The notes beneath the pieces were generated by a model. The model was not told the origin of the DNA and ran no database searches. It saw only the letters and a program-made list of their open reading frames with translations. The position numbers were made by a program, and so were the translations under genes. A DNA stretch of 24,186 nt from Moraxellaceae bacterium. Lineage in GTDB: Bacteria > Pseudomonadota > Gammaproteobacteria > Pseudomonadales > Moraxellaceae. The stretch covers positions 1-24,186 of the forward strand of contig JACKNZ010000026.1 of NCBI GenBank assembly GCA_024234595.1, read 5' to 3'. Numbering within the stretch: position 1 is the first letter of the stretch; every line of letters starts with the position of its first letter. This document shows positions 15,739 to 23,524 of the stretch, one piece after another.

Positions 15739-18354
15739 TTAAGTCAACTGAGCAACATCAATCTTGTTGGCTTTGTCGGTGTATTCACTCATACGGTCAA
15801 AGTTCAAATAGCGATAAATGTCGCCAGCCATGCTGTCGATTTTGTTCGCATATTCCATGTACTCGGCCACAGTTGGCAATTTACCCATCACCGCAGCAAC
15901 AGAGGCTAATTCAGCAGAAGCCAAATACACATTAGAGCCTTGACCTAAACGGTTCGGGAAGTTACGTGTAGAAGTGGACACACAAGTGGTGTTTGGAGCA
16001 ACACGGGCTTGGTTACCCATACACAAAGAACAACCCGGCATTTCGGTACGTGCGCCAGCGCGACCATAAATGTTGTAGTAGCCTTCTTCCATTAACTGGT
16101 GAGCATCCATCTTGGTTGGAGGAGCTAACCATAAACGTGTGCTTAAAGAACCGCCTTCAACTTTGTCTAATAACTTACCAGCGGCACGGAAGTGACCGAT
16201 GTTAGTCATACAAGAACCGATGAACACTTCATCAATTTTGTCACCAGCAACTGTGGATAACAACTTGGCATCATCTGGGTCATTTGGACAGCAAAGGATG
16301 GGTTCTTTAATGTCGTTTAAGTCAATTTCATACACTTTAGCGTATTCAGCATCGGCATCAGCACGCAACAAGACTGGGTTAGCTAACCATTTTTCCATTG
16401 CTTCGATACGACGAGCCATGGTACGTGCATCACCGTAACCTTCAGAAATCATCCACTTTAACATGGTGATGTTAGAGGTTAAGTATTCAGCAACAGACTT
16501 TTCAGACAAGGTAATAGAACAACCAGCCGCAGAACGCTCAGCAGACGCATCAGACAATTCAAAGGCTTGTTCAACCGTTAAATCGCTTTCCATCTCGGAC
16601 AAGTCAATTTCTAAGATACGGCCATTGAAAATATTCTTTTTGCCTTTTTTCTCAACAGTTAAATCACCAGCTTGGATAGCATAGTAGGGGATAGCATGCA
16701 CTAAATCACGTAAGGTGATACCAGCTTGCATTTTACCTTTAAACTTAACCAATACTGATTCAGGCATATCTAAAGGCATAACACCCGTTGCCGCCGCAAA
16801 CGCGACTAAGCCAGAACCTGCTGGGAAAGAAATACCAATTGGGAAGCGAGTATGAGAGTCACCACCAGTACCAACAGTGTCTGGCAACAACATACGGTTT
16901 AACCAGCTATGGATAATACCGTCACCTGGACGTAATGCAACACCACCACGATTCATAATAAAGTCTGGTAAAGTGTGGTGCATTTTAACGTCAACTGGCT
17001 TTGGATAAGCAGCGGTGTGACAGAAAGACTGCATGACTAAATCAGCAGAGAAGCCTAAACAAGCTAAATCTTTTAATTCGTCACGAGTCATTGGGCCTGT
17101 TGTATCTTGAGAACCAACAGTGGTCATTTTTGGTTCGCAATAAGTACCGGGACGGATACCTGTTACGCCACAAGCTTTACCAACCATTTTCTGAGCTTGG
17201 GTATAACCTTTGCCAGTGTCAGCAGGTTGTTGTGGTTGACGGAATAAAGCAGAAGGAGCTAAGCCTAAAGCTTCGCGTGCTTTAGTGGTTAAAGAGCGAC
17301 CGATAATTAAGTTAATACGGCCACCAGCACGTACTTCGTCTAATAACACAGGTGTTTTTAACGGAGCTTTAGCAATTTCAACGCCATCTTTAGTAGCAGT
17401 CACAATAGCATTAGCGTGATCGATGTTTAAAACAATCTCATCACCCATGTTCATTTGTGATACATCTAATTCAACAGGCAATGCACCAGCATCTTCCATG
17501 GTGTTGAAGAAGATTGGAGCAATTTTGCTACCAATACAGAAGCCCCCATCACGCTTGTTTGGAATGTGTGGGATGTCGTTACCTGTAAACCACAATACAG
17601 AATTTGTCGCGGATTTACGGCTAGAACCTGTACCCACAACGTCACCCACATAAGCAATGGTGTTGCCTTTTGCTTTTAAGGCTTCTAATTGTTTGATTGG
17701 GCCGATTTCTGTTGGCTTGTCAGGATTGATACCATCACGCACATTTTTGAGCATGGCATTCGCGTGTAATGGAATATCTGGGCGGCTCCAAGCGTCTTGG
17801 GCAGGAGACAAGTCGTCAGTGTTAGTTTCGCCAGTCACTTTAAACACCGTCAATTTGATGGTGCTTGGCACTTCTGGACGGTTAGTAAACCATTCAGCAT
17901 CAGCCCAGCTTTGTAATACTTCTTTTGCAAAGGCGTTACCAGCTTTAGCTTTTTCTTCAACATCATGGAAAGAGTCGAACATTAACAATGTAGCTTTTAA
18001 GGCTTTAGCTGCTTCGGCAGCCAATTCAGCATTGTCTAATAACTGAACTAATGGCTCAACGTTGTAACCACCGAGCATTGTACCTAATAAATAGACAGCA
18101 CGTTGCTTAGTGATTAAAGGAGAAGTAGCTTCACCTTTAGCAACAGCCGCTAAAAAGGCAGCTTTAACATAGGCTGCTGGGTCAACACCCGCAGGGATAC
18201 GGTTTTCTAATAAATCTACCAAAAAGGCTTCTTCGCCAGCAGGAGGATTTTTTAATAATTCTACTAAAGCGGCAGTTTGTTGTTCATCAAGTGGTTTTGG
18301 TGGAACGCCTTGGGCAGCGCGTTCGGCAACGTGTTGGCGATAAGCTTCTAGCAC
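15739..18354 (-). CDS. acnB: Bifunctional aconitate hydratase 2 / 2-methylisocitrate dehydratase
   Basis: AcnB isomerises citrate and isocitrate in the TCA cycle; family members also act on 2-methylcitrate and can bind mRNA when the cluster is lost. The 871-residue protein (E. coli 865) has the AcnB-specific N-terminal HEAT-like helical domain (about 1-160), then the swivelling domain (with DEVRAGGRINLIIGRSL) and the catalytic core. The 4Fe-4S ligands are visible in IGSCMTNIGH and GCSLCMGNQ. Domain order (HEAT, swivel, core) distinguishes AcnB from AcnA. Translation starts with GTG at 18354, preceded 6 nt by GAGGAA. An out-of-frame ATG 19 nt upstream opens a six-codon frame that overlaps this start. 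The gene has its own terminator and a long upstream region. Confidence 0.97.
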   Translation of the reverse strand: MLEAYRQHVAERAAQGVPPKPLDEQQTAALVELLKNPPAGEEAFLVDLLENRIPAGVDPAAYVKAAFLAAVAKGEATSPLITKQRAVYLLGTMLGGYNVEPLVQLLDNAELAAEAAKALKATLLMFDSFHDVEEKAKAGNAFAKEVLQSWADAEWFTNRPEVPSTIKLTVFKVTGETNTDDLSPAQDAWSRPDIPLHANAMLKNVRDGINPDKPTEIGPIKQLEALKAKGNTIAYVGDVVGTGSSRKSATNSVLWFTGNDIPHIPNKRDGGFCIGSKIAPIFFNTMEDAGALPVELDVSQMNMGDEIVLNIDHANAIVTATKDGVEIAKAPLKTPVLLDEVRAGGRINLIIGRSLTTKAREALGLAPSALFRQPQQPADTGKGYTQAQKMVGKACGVTGIRPGTYCEPKMTTVGSQDTTGPMTRDELKDLACLGFSADLVMQSFCHTAAYPKPVDVKMHHTLPDFIMNRGGVALRPGDGIIHSWLNRMLLPDTVGTGGDSHTRFPIGISFPAGSGLVAFAAATGVMPLDMPESVLVKFKGKMQAGITLRDLVHAIPYYAIQAGDLTVEKKGKKNIFNGRILEIDLSEMESDLTVEQAFELSDASAERSAAGCSITLSEKSVAEYLTSNITMLKWMISEGYGDARTMARRIEAMEKWLANPVLLRADADAEYAKVYEIDLNDIKEPILCCPNDPDDAKLLSTVAGDKIDEVFIGSCMTNIGHFRAAGKLLDKVEGGSLSTRLWLAPPTKMDAHQLMEEGYYNIYGRAGARTEMPGCSLCMGNQARVAPNTTCVSTSTRNFPNRLGQGSNVYLASAELASVAAVMGKLPTVAEYMEYANKIDSMAGDIYRYLNFDRMSEYTDKANKIDVAQLT

Positions 18355-18677
18355 GATAAATTCCTCATGTTAACTACGAATGAGCTGGCTTTGTTGCTGG
18401 CTCTTTACCAATAAGACGTTATATGGATATATAAGGTCATGTTTAAGAAAAACGGTGCACGAATCTTATCACTCAAACGCATAAAAGTTAAGAAATCGTT
18501 ATATTGCAAAGTGTATAATCGTCTTTTATTAAATAAATGTAATGATATGATGGCGATTGAAAAGACAAAAAGATAAATTCAAATAGCCGTTAGTCAGTAA
18601 AAATATTACAAGCTATAGTTGCTACGGATGGTTTTATTGCCTTTTAACTCCCGTTAGCACTCACACATTTCATCGCA

Positions 18678-18698
18678 TAATGTATATTATGTTAAATA
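18678..18698 (-). promoter_or_regulatory. 21-bp motif shared with the KfrA-like gene promoter, copy 1
   Basis: On the minus strand this contains TAACATAATATACATTA, matching TAATATAATATACATTA before the KfrA-like gene in 16 of 17 positions, and 19 of 21 with flanks. It points towards acnB, whose start is about 324 nt away. AT-richness raises the chance of coincidence, so the operator reading is tentative. Confidence 0.35.
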
Positions 18699-18784
18699 AT
18701 TACTATATAGTAGTGTTTTTCTACTATCTATAGGCTTTTGTTATCTTAAAATGTACTAAATATAACGTAATGTGTAATTTGTAA

Positions 18785-18884
18785 TATCAGTTATCAGTTA
18801 TCAGTTATCAGTTATCAGTTATCAGTTATCAGTTATCAGTTATCAGTTATCAGTTATCAGTTATCAGTTATCAGTTATCAGTTA
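18785..18884. repeat. Heptanucleotide tandem repeat (TTATCAG), about 14 copies
   Basis: Thirteen perfect, uninterrupted TTATCAG units occupy 18791-18881, with partial units on both sides, giving 100 bp of exact 7-bp periodicity. The perfection implies recent expansion by slipped-strand mispairing. It lies 143 nt upstream of the tus-like start and outside any frame, so copy-number change could alter promoter geometry but not a reading frame. It is not a CRISPR array because there are no spacers. Confidence 0.95.
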
Positions 18885-19027
18885 ATATTTTTTCCTTTAT
18901 GATCTCTGTCAATAACTTATCTAAATACAGATCAAGTCTTGTGTTATGTTGATAAAACATTTAAATTCAATAAGATAAATCATATTTATAAGCCTACATT
19001 TGGCTAAATATAGGATGAAAAATAACA

Positions 19028-19990
19028 ATGATTTTTGCTCTACGTGATGCTTTTGCAGAGTTACAAGATGAATTGGCTCGTTTTAATCAACAATGGTTAG
19101 CGCATGTGGTTAAAGCAAATGTCTATGATGTTCCTTTAAATAACAATGGTTTAGCACCAAAGCTAATTCCTGTTACACATTATGAAGGCGAGGAGGCGAG
19201 TCAGAAAGCAGCTCTCGCCTTTCAAACTCTACATTTTCAACCTAATCAACATCCTGCAACGGCTTATCGTTTAGCTGGATGGATTGGTATTGATTGCGAT
19301 TTGCAAAAAGAAATTGATCTGGTAAATCAAAAGAAAGATGAGCTAAAAAGATTAATGTTGGCCATACCAGAGCGCGAACGTAATAAAACCACACGCCAAG
19401 CCTTGCCAAATGTATCCGTTTTACAATGTTATCGGCATTTGGTGCAGTGGTCTCCTGCCCCTGAATGTTTATATTTTTCGTGGGCAGGCGCAACACCAAG
19501 CAGTGTGCATGTCAGTCGTGCGGATGTTGAAGCACAGTTAGAACGTTCAAGAAAAAATCGTCCCGATCAATTTACGCCCAGTGAATGGGAAAATATTATC
19601 AATTTGCAAAAGCAACAATTAGCAGAAGTCCCACCTGAAATTCCGCTTATTTATCGTTGGCGAAAAGCACCACATCCTCGAATTATGGCCTATAACAAAG
19701 GCCAAAAAAGCAATGCAGGGCGCATTGTTCCTGCCAACCTACCCGTTTTTGTGGTGATAAATTCGCAGCAAGAAACGCCTAAGGTGTATGGTTTAGAAGA
19801 TTTTGATATGAGTCAACATATTCGAGAAACACCCCGAGCAGATTCGGCTTTATTATCACCTGTGATTGAAAGTATTGGCTTATATGCGCAAATTAAAGCA
19901 AATAAGAAAGTATTGATTAACGAGCAAGAATTACATGAGGGTGCAACAACACGTAATAATGAATGGCAACGTAAGCCTTTAGATGAGTAG
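19028..19990 (+). CDS. tus: Replication terminus-binding protein, Tus family (divergent)
   Basis: Tus binds Ter sites and blocks replication forks from one side. I place this 320-residue protein (E. coli Tus 309) in the family by colinear matches. The N-terminal LRDAFAELQDELARF fits LNTTFRQMEQELAIF. LPNVSVLQCYRHL (126-138) fits LPGLITLNAYRTL. The segment FSWAG...ADVEAQLERS fits FGWAN...DEVLAQLEKS, and TPSEWENII, RIMAYNKG and PVFVVIN fit their counterparts. The C-terminus is about 40 residues longer than the last shared block. In my hand alignment the E. coli lock-pocket residues Ile79, Phe140, His144 and Gly149 become Phe70, Asn119, Arg123 and Asn128, and Lys89 becomes Ala77, so DNA recognition may differ. 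AGGA lies 12 nt before the ATG. A REP-like palindrome follows the stop and separates it from the convergent gene. Confidence 0.85.
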   Translation: MIFALRDAFAELQDELARFNQQWLAHVVKANVYDVPLNNNGLAPKLIPVTHYEGEEASQKAALAFQTLHFQPNQHPATAYRLAGWIGIDCDLQKEIDLVNQKKDELKRLMLAIPERERNKTTRQALPNVSVLQCYRHLVQWSPAPECLYFSWAGATPSSVHVSRADVEAQLERSRKNRPDQFTPSEWENIINLQKQQLAEVPPEIPLIYRWRKAPHPRIMAYNKGQKSNAGRIVPANLPVFVVINSQQETPKVYGLEDFDMSQHIRETPRADSALLSPVIESIGLYAQIKANKKVLINEQELHEGATTRNNEWQRKPLDE

Positions 19991-20041
19991 GTTTCGACTA
20001 CGCTCAACCACCACACAAATGCGCGCTGAGCGTAGTCGAAG
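19991..20041. repeat. REP-like palindromic repeat, copy C (most perfect)
   Basis: TTCGACTACGCTCA (19993-20006) and TGAGCGTAGTCGAA (20027-20040) form a perfect 14-bp inverted repeat. It exactly fills the gap between the stops of two convergent genes (19990 and 20046), so it may serve as a two-way transcription barrier. Confidence 0.85.
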
Positions 20042-20045
20042 CGAA

Positions 20046-21215
20046 TCAAGCAAACAAATGATCTAATTGGTGCTTAACAATCAGCGGTTGCCATTTGCTT
20101 TCTAAGCCCCCTTCTTGTGCTAATAATTGCTTTAACACAGGTGCAGTTTGTGCTTGTGCTTCAGCAGACATAGCCGCCAACATATCAAATAGCGGTTGCC
20201 ACAAATGATGTTGATAAGCCACTGTCGTAATATGGCGAGTGAGGTCTATGCCCTGCTCAAAAATCACTTGAGCTAAGGTTTTGCGTTGTTCTTCGGTCAT
20301 ATATTCAACCAAAGGCAAAAAAGTCACCCACAAATTAAATTGTGCGGTATAAAAAATGGTTGCTTGTAACACTTCATGTTTTTGCATAGATGGGGTGTTA
20401 ATCACTTTGTATTGAGTATTGGGTGATAAACAGGCAAACAATGGTAAAGCATCTTGCCATAAGGTTAAACGATGTACCGTATCCACTAAATCATCTAAAA
20501 CGTCTTCATGTTGTTCAGCGGCAATATTGCCCATTTCACGTTTTAAATCATCTTCCATGTGTACCATTAATGCTAAAGATTCTGGCCATAACTCTTTGTT
20601 TTGACGCATATAAGCAATCAGTTTTTCTAAGCGTGTTTTGGGTAACATCCTCATTATTTCACTGACAATATGTTTTTGCTCAATAAAAAAACCAATATGT
20701 AATAAGGCTTCTTCATTGGCTACATCGTCTAAAATGATCTTCAGATTATCTGGCTTCATAAAACCAACGAAGCCGCCCATAATCATATAATGACGATGTG
20801 CTAACAATTCTTTTGCCACAGCACGCATTCTGTCTAAAGGCATATTGGCAATAATATCTTTAACACGACGTGGATCAAGCTCTAAGGTCACTTTACCCAA
20901 AAATGGAATACTCATTTTTTGTGCCAATTCAACCGCTCTTTGGTAAGGCATTTCACTGGCAATACGTGCACACAACATTGGGCCAAAGACTTTTTCGCCA
21001 ATACTGGCGGTAATGCCCGCAGGCATTAACTTGCTGGCTGAAGCTAATTTTTGAAATAGTTTACGGCCATCATTAAAGAGTTTGTCTGTGGTTAAACCGC
21101 GTAAATTAATGAGCTCTTTGACAGGAAGATCCTGTAAAAAGCTTAAATCATCGCCTTTAACACCTAATAACTGCCCTATTTTTTGAATTTCTGCGCTGCT
21201 TTCTAACTTGCTCAT
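20046..21215 (-). CDS. Unrecognised helical protein, 389 residues
   Basis: I do not recognise this family. The protein is predicted to be almost wholly alpha-helical. Units of roughly 35-40 residues recur with patterns such as ELDPRRVKDIIANMPLDRMR, FMKPDNLKIILDDVANEEAL and MLPKTRLEKLIAYMRQ. This recalls superhelical repeat folds like the N-terminal domain of MgtE, but I see no membrane segments of transporter type and no signal peptide. The motif GGFVGFMKPDN is a Gly-rich break. The start is the ATG at 21215, with AGAGG 5 nt upstream; a TTG at 21230 is possible but worse. It begins 1 nt after the stop of the 75-residue gene, so the two are translationally coupled. It converges with the tus-like gene across a REP-like repeat. 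Confidence 0.8.
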   Translation of the reverse strand: MSKLESSAEIQKIGQLLGVKGDDLSFLQDLPVKELINLRGLTTDKLFNDGRKLFQKLASASKLMPAGITASIGEKVFGPMLCARIASEMPYQRAVELAQKMSIPFLGKVTLELDPRRVKDIIANMPLDRMRAVAKELLAHRHYMIMGGFVGFMKPDNLKIILDDVANEEALLHIGFFIEQKHIVSEIMRMLPKTRLEKLIAYMRQNKELWPESLALMVHMEDDLKREMGNIAAEQHEDVLDDLVDTVHRLTLWQDALPLFACLSPNTQYKVINTPSMQKHEVLQATIFYTAQFNLWVTFLPLVEYMTEEQRKTLAQVIFEQGIDLTRHITTVAYQHHLWQPLFDMLAAMSAEAQAQTAPVLKQLLAQEGGLESKWQPLIVKHQLDHLFA

Positions 21216-21216
21216 A

Positions 21217-21444
21217 TTAACCTCTGACAATCGCTTTTACTGCACCACGTAACAAGGCTGGCACATAACTTAAGCCTTCCTCAATCGCATTGTTTAGCGT
21301 TTCTCTTTGTTTGAGTTGTGCTTGTTCAATATATTGATTTAAGGTGTTTAGTTGTGCTTCAGACAAACGATTTAATCCCTCTATTTGATTGGCTGAGGTT
21401 TTTAAGGTAGCAGCTAGCTTTTCTAAAGCAAGTTGTTGGCTCAT
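21217..21444 (-). CDS. Small helical protein, 75 residues, unknown function
   Basis: The short product MSQQLALEKLAATLKTSANQ... is Gln/Leu/Ala-rich and likely helical (residues ~3-60). It ends in a hydrophobic-amphipathic tail (SYVPALLRGAVKAIVRG) that could touch a membrane or pack on a partner. The ATG has AGAG about 8 nt upstream. Its stop is separated by a single base from the start of the 389-residue gene, so the pair probably act together. I know of no family name. Confidence that it is real rests on the coupling, the ribosome-binding site and the regular helical composition. Confidence 0.75.
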   Translation of the reverse strand: MSQQLALEKLAATLKTSANQIEGLNRLSEAQLNTLNQYIEQAQLKQRETLNNAIEEGLSYVPALLRGAVKAIVRG

Positions 21445-21468
21445 AACAGATACTCTATGGACTGTTTA

Positions 21469-21518
21469 GGTTTCGACTACGCTCAACCGACATAAAGGCT
21501 GCCTGAGCGTAGTTTAAG
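21469..21518. repeat. REP-like palindromic repeat, copy D
   Basis: GGTTTCGACTACGCTCAACC is followed after a short spacer by CCTGAGCGTAGTTTAAGG, the inverted arm with the last part mutated. It lies between the SDR stop and the 75-residue gene, on the transcript joining them if they are one operon. Confidence 0.78.
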
Positions 21519-21608
21519 GGTGATGGAGTTAACTATTCTATCAAGCTACTATGCCAAGTTAAGTGACAAAAATCATTGACTTAAAAGACAAGTAAAATTG
21601 ATTAAATA

Positions 21609-22505
21609 TCAATGTTTAGCACTATTGATACTGGCTTCACTATCTTTGCTTAATTTAAAAACAAATTCTAAATATTTGCGCACAGGTGTTGGAAATAATA
21701 CCGATGTGACTTGGCCAATGCCCAACCATTCAGGTGAAATATCATAAGGTTTTTCAATAATGGCACGTTCAATAACATGAGAGGCATCTTCAGTAGTCAT
21801 ACCCGGTAATTTGTGCATCCACGGTGTGGGCGCGCTCATACGGGTATAAACAATGGCTGGATAAATAGAGGTTGTGGCAATGCCATCTTGCTTAATTTCA
21901 ACAGACACGCTGCGCAACCATGTATCAAATGCCCCTTTAGAAGCTTGGTACGCTGCCCAACGGCCACCCGCAGGCATTTTTACACCCCATGTTGAAATAT
22001 TGATGATATGGCCTGATTTACGTGCACGCATCGACGGCAATAACGCCAAAATTAGCTGTACGGGCCCTAAATAGTTAATCGCCATGGTTCGTTCAAAATC
22101 TTGAAAGCGATTTTCTGACATGGCAATGGAGCGGCGAATCGATTTGCCTGCATTATTTAAGACAATATCAACATGGCCATGTTCTGCCAATATTTGTTCG
22201 GCGACGGCTTTTGCATGTTCAGGTTTACTCAGGTCAGTTGGATAAATAAACGCCCTGCCACCTGCCTTTTGAATATCATCAGCGACGGCTTGCAGTTTAT
22301 CGGCACTACGCGCGACTAATAACACAATCGCCCCTGCTTTTGCTAAATGTTTAGCGGTTTCTTCACCTATACCAAACGATGCACCTGTAATTAAAATAAG
22401 TTTGTTATTAACAGCATCATGAAGTTTTTGTGGTTTATCTAGGCCACGTGGATTGAGTAATTTTGAGGCCAAACGAATAATGAGTGGTTGTTTTGGATTA
22501 TTCAT
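21609..22505 (-). CDS. Short-chain dehydrogenase/reductase (SDR) family oxidoreductase
   Basis: This is a 298-residue classical SDR with an extra N-terminal segment of about 33 residues before the Rossmann fold. The cofactor-binding TGASFGIG is at 40-47, NNAG at 117-120, the catalytic Ser in INIST (Ser171) and YQASK with Tyr186/Lys190. Arg66 in the VARS segment after the second strand suggests NADP(H) preference. The C-terminal half has PTPWMHKLPGMTTEDASHVI and a basic tail, as in SDRs acting on lipid or acyl substrates, but the substrate cannot be assigned. AGGA precedes the ATG by 8 nt. The 165-nt gap to the 75-residue gene contains a REP-like repeat, so cotranscription with the downstream pair is possible but unproved. 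Confidence 0.9.
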   Translation of the reverse strand: MNNPKQPLIIRLASKLLNPRGLDKPQKLHDAVNNKLILITGASFGIGEETAKHLAKAGAIVLLVARSADKLQAVADDIQKAGGRAFIYPTDLSKPEHAKAVAEQILAEHGHVDIVLNNAGKSIRRSIAMSENRFQDFERTMAINYLGPVQLILALLPSMRARKSGHIINISTWGVKMPAGGRWAAYQASKGAFDTWLRSVSVEIKQDGIATTSIYPAIVYTRMSAPTPWMHKLPGMTTEDASHVIERAIIEKPYDISPEWLGIGQVTSVLFPTPVRKYLEFVFKLSKDSEASINSAKH

Positions 22506-22619
22506 GGTGTCATTCCTTTTTTAAGGTTATTTTTAGCAAACTATGCTTATTGAGGGCACAAAGCATTGACCGACAAAATAGTGATTTTAGGCCAAAAACA
22601 GTCGGGTTTTTCGTTATAT

Positions 22620-22657
22620 TTATTACGTTAAATGGCTTTTTAATATAATATACATTA
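22620..22657 (+). promoter_or_regulatory. Putative promoter and operator of the KfrA-like gene
   Basis: A perfect -10 TATAAT (22644-22649) has a weak -35 TTATTA (22620-22625) at 18-bp spacing. Lying over the -10 is the 21-bp motif (22637-22657) that recurs upstream of acnB at 18678-18698. An operator over the -10 would fit autorepression, as known for plasmid KfrA, but this is inference. Confidence 0.45.
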
Positions 22658-22681
22658 CAAAAATACTTTTAGGGAATTCTC

Positions 22682-23524
22682 ATGCGTCCTTTATCTATCC
22701 AAGAAGTTGTTTGGCAAGCGGCTGATGAGCTAATGGCTCAAGGTGTGCGCCCTACTGTCGCCAATGTGCGTGAAATTACCCAACGTGGCAGCGCAGGTAC
22801 CATTAATGATGCGCTAAAAGAATGGTGGCAGCAACTCGCCAAACGTGTCGCCTTACAACAACAAGTGCAAGCACAAATCCCTGAAGAAATTATTAGCTCT
22901 GTGCAACACTTGTGGCAGCAAGCATTAGTCGCAGGTGAAGCAGCATTTAATGACTTTAAACAACAAGCCGAAGACAAAGTCATTAAGGCCGAAGAATTAA
23001 AAATTGCTGCGTTAGAACGTCAACAACGTGCCGAAAACTTGGTGCAAACTTTAGAAGCCAAATTAACTCAAAGCCAAAATAGCGAACGCTTATTACAAAC
23101 ACAATTAGCAACCGAAATAGCACTTCGCCAACAAATTGAGCAACAACTCAGCCAATCTAAACAGCAAAGCAGTGATTTTGAACAACAGAAAAACCAATTA
23201 GAAAAAGAAATGGCCTTGTTAGCGGCTCAATACCAACATCAAGAGCAACAGCTTAGCGAAAAAAATCAATATCTTGAGCGTGATTTTTTAGAGTACAAGT
23301 CAAATAGCCAACAACAATTAGCGGTTTATCAACAAAATTTGCAAGCTTGCGAAATACGTTTGTCGCACAGTGATTTGCAATTATTGCAAGCACAAAATGA
23401 ATTACGTTTACTACAACAGCAACTTGAAGCAACTGTGCAAGAAAATGCCCTATTAAAACGGCAAACGGCCAATGTTGGTTTAAGTAAACGTGATGCGTTA
23501 AAAGCAAAATTACAGCGTTATTAA
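22682..23524 (+). CDS. KfrA-like DNA-binding protein with long coiled coil
   Basis: The 280-residue protein has an N-terminal KfrA_N-type DNA-binding domain (about 1-110). Its recognisable part is VWQAADELMAQGVRPTVANV, REITQRGSAGTINDALKEWW, a helix-turn-helix pattern. A Gln/Glu/Leu-rich coiled coil runs from about 85 to 265, without signal peptide or membrane segment. Plasmid KfrA (RK2) is an autoregulated, filament-forming DNA-binding protein linked to stable maintenance; chromosomal relatives are largely uncharacterised. There is no plasmid replication gene nearby, so this is a chromosomal version. AGGGAATTC precedes the ATG. A partial GC-rich dispersed repeat follows the stop, and sbcD begins 39 nt later. 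Confidence 0.85.
   Translation: MRPLSIQEVVWQAADELMAQGVRPTVANVREITQRGSAGTINDALKEWWQQLAKRVALQQQVQAQIPEEIISSVQHLWQQALVAGEAAFNDFKQQAEDKVIKAEELKIAALERQQRAENLVQTLEAKLTQSQNSERLLQTQLATEIALRQQIEQQLSQSKQQSSDFEQQKNQLEKEMALLAAQYQHQEQQLSEKNQYLERDFLEYKSNSQQQLAVYQQNLQACEIRLSHSDLQLLQAQNELRLLQQQLEATVQENALLKRQTANVGLSKRDALKAKLQRY

Larger units (their letters stand above)
18355..19027. other. 673-bp gene-free region between acnB and the tus-like gene
   Basis: This AT-rich gap separates two divergent genes and should hold both promoters. It contains, in order, the acnB ribosome-binding site, a 21-bp motif shared with the KfrA-like promoter (18678-18698), an imperfect hairpin ACTATATAGTAG/CTACTATCTATAG (18702-18733), the heptamer array (18785-18884), and a short palindrome ATGTT-GATAA-AACAT (18946-18960) 67 nt before the downstream ATG. 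I found no coding frame or RNA gene in it, and could not place the acnB promoter convincingly. Confidence 0.7.

Noticed and set aside
17657..18046. Plus-strand open frame of 129 codons inside acnB
   Set aside because: It is antisense to a well-conserved acnB region, has no ribosome-binding site and no recognisable product; the same holds for the other antisense frames in acnB.
18785..18884. CRISPR array
   Set aside because: The units are 7 bp and contiguous with no spacers, so it is a simple tandem repeat.
21574..21604. Promoter-like TTGACT on the plus strand near the end of the SDR gene
   Set aside because: No good -10 at proper spacing, and it would only produce antisense RNA against the SDR gene.
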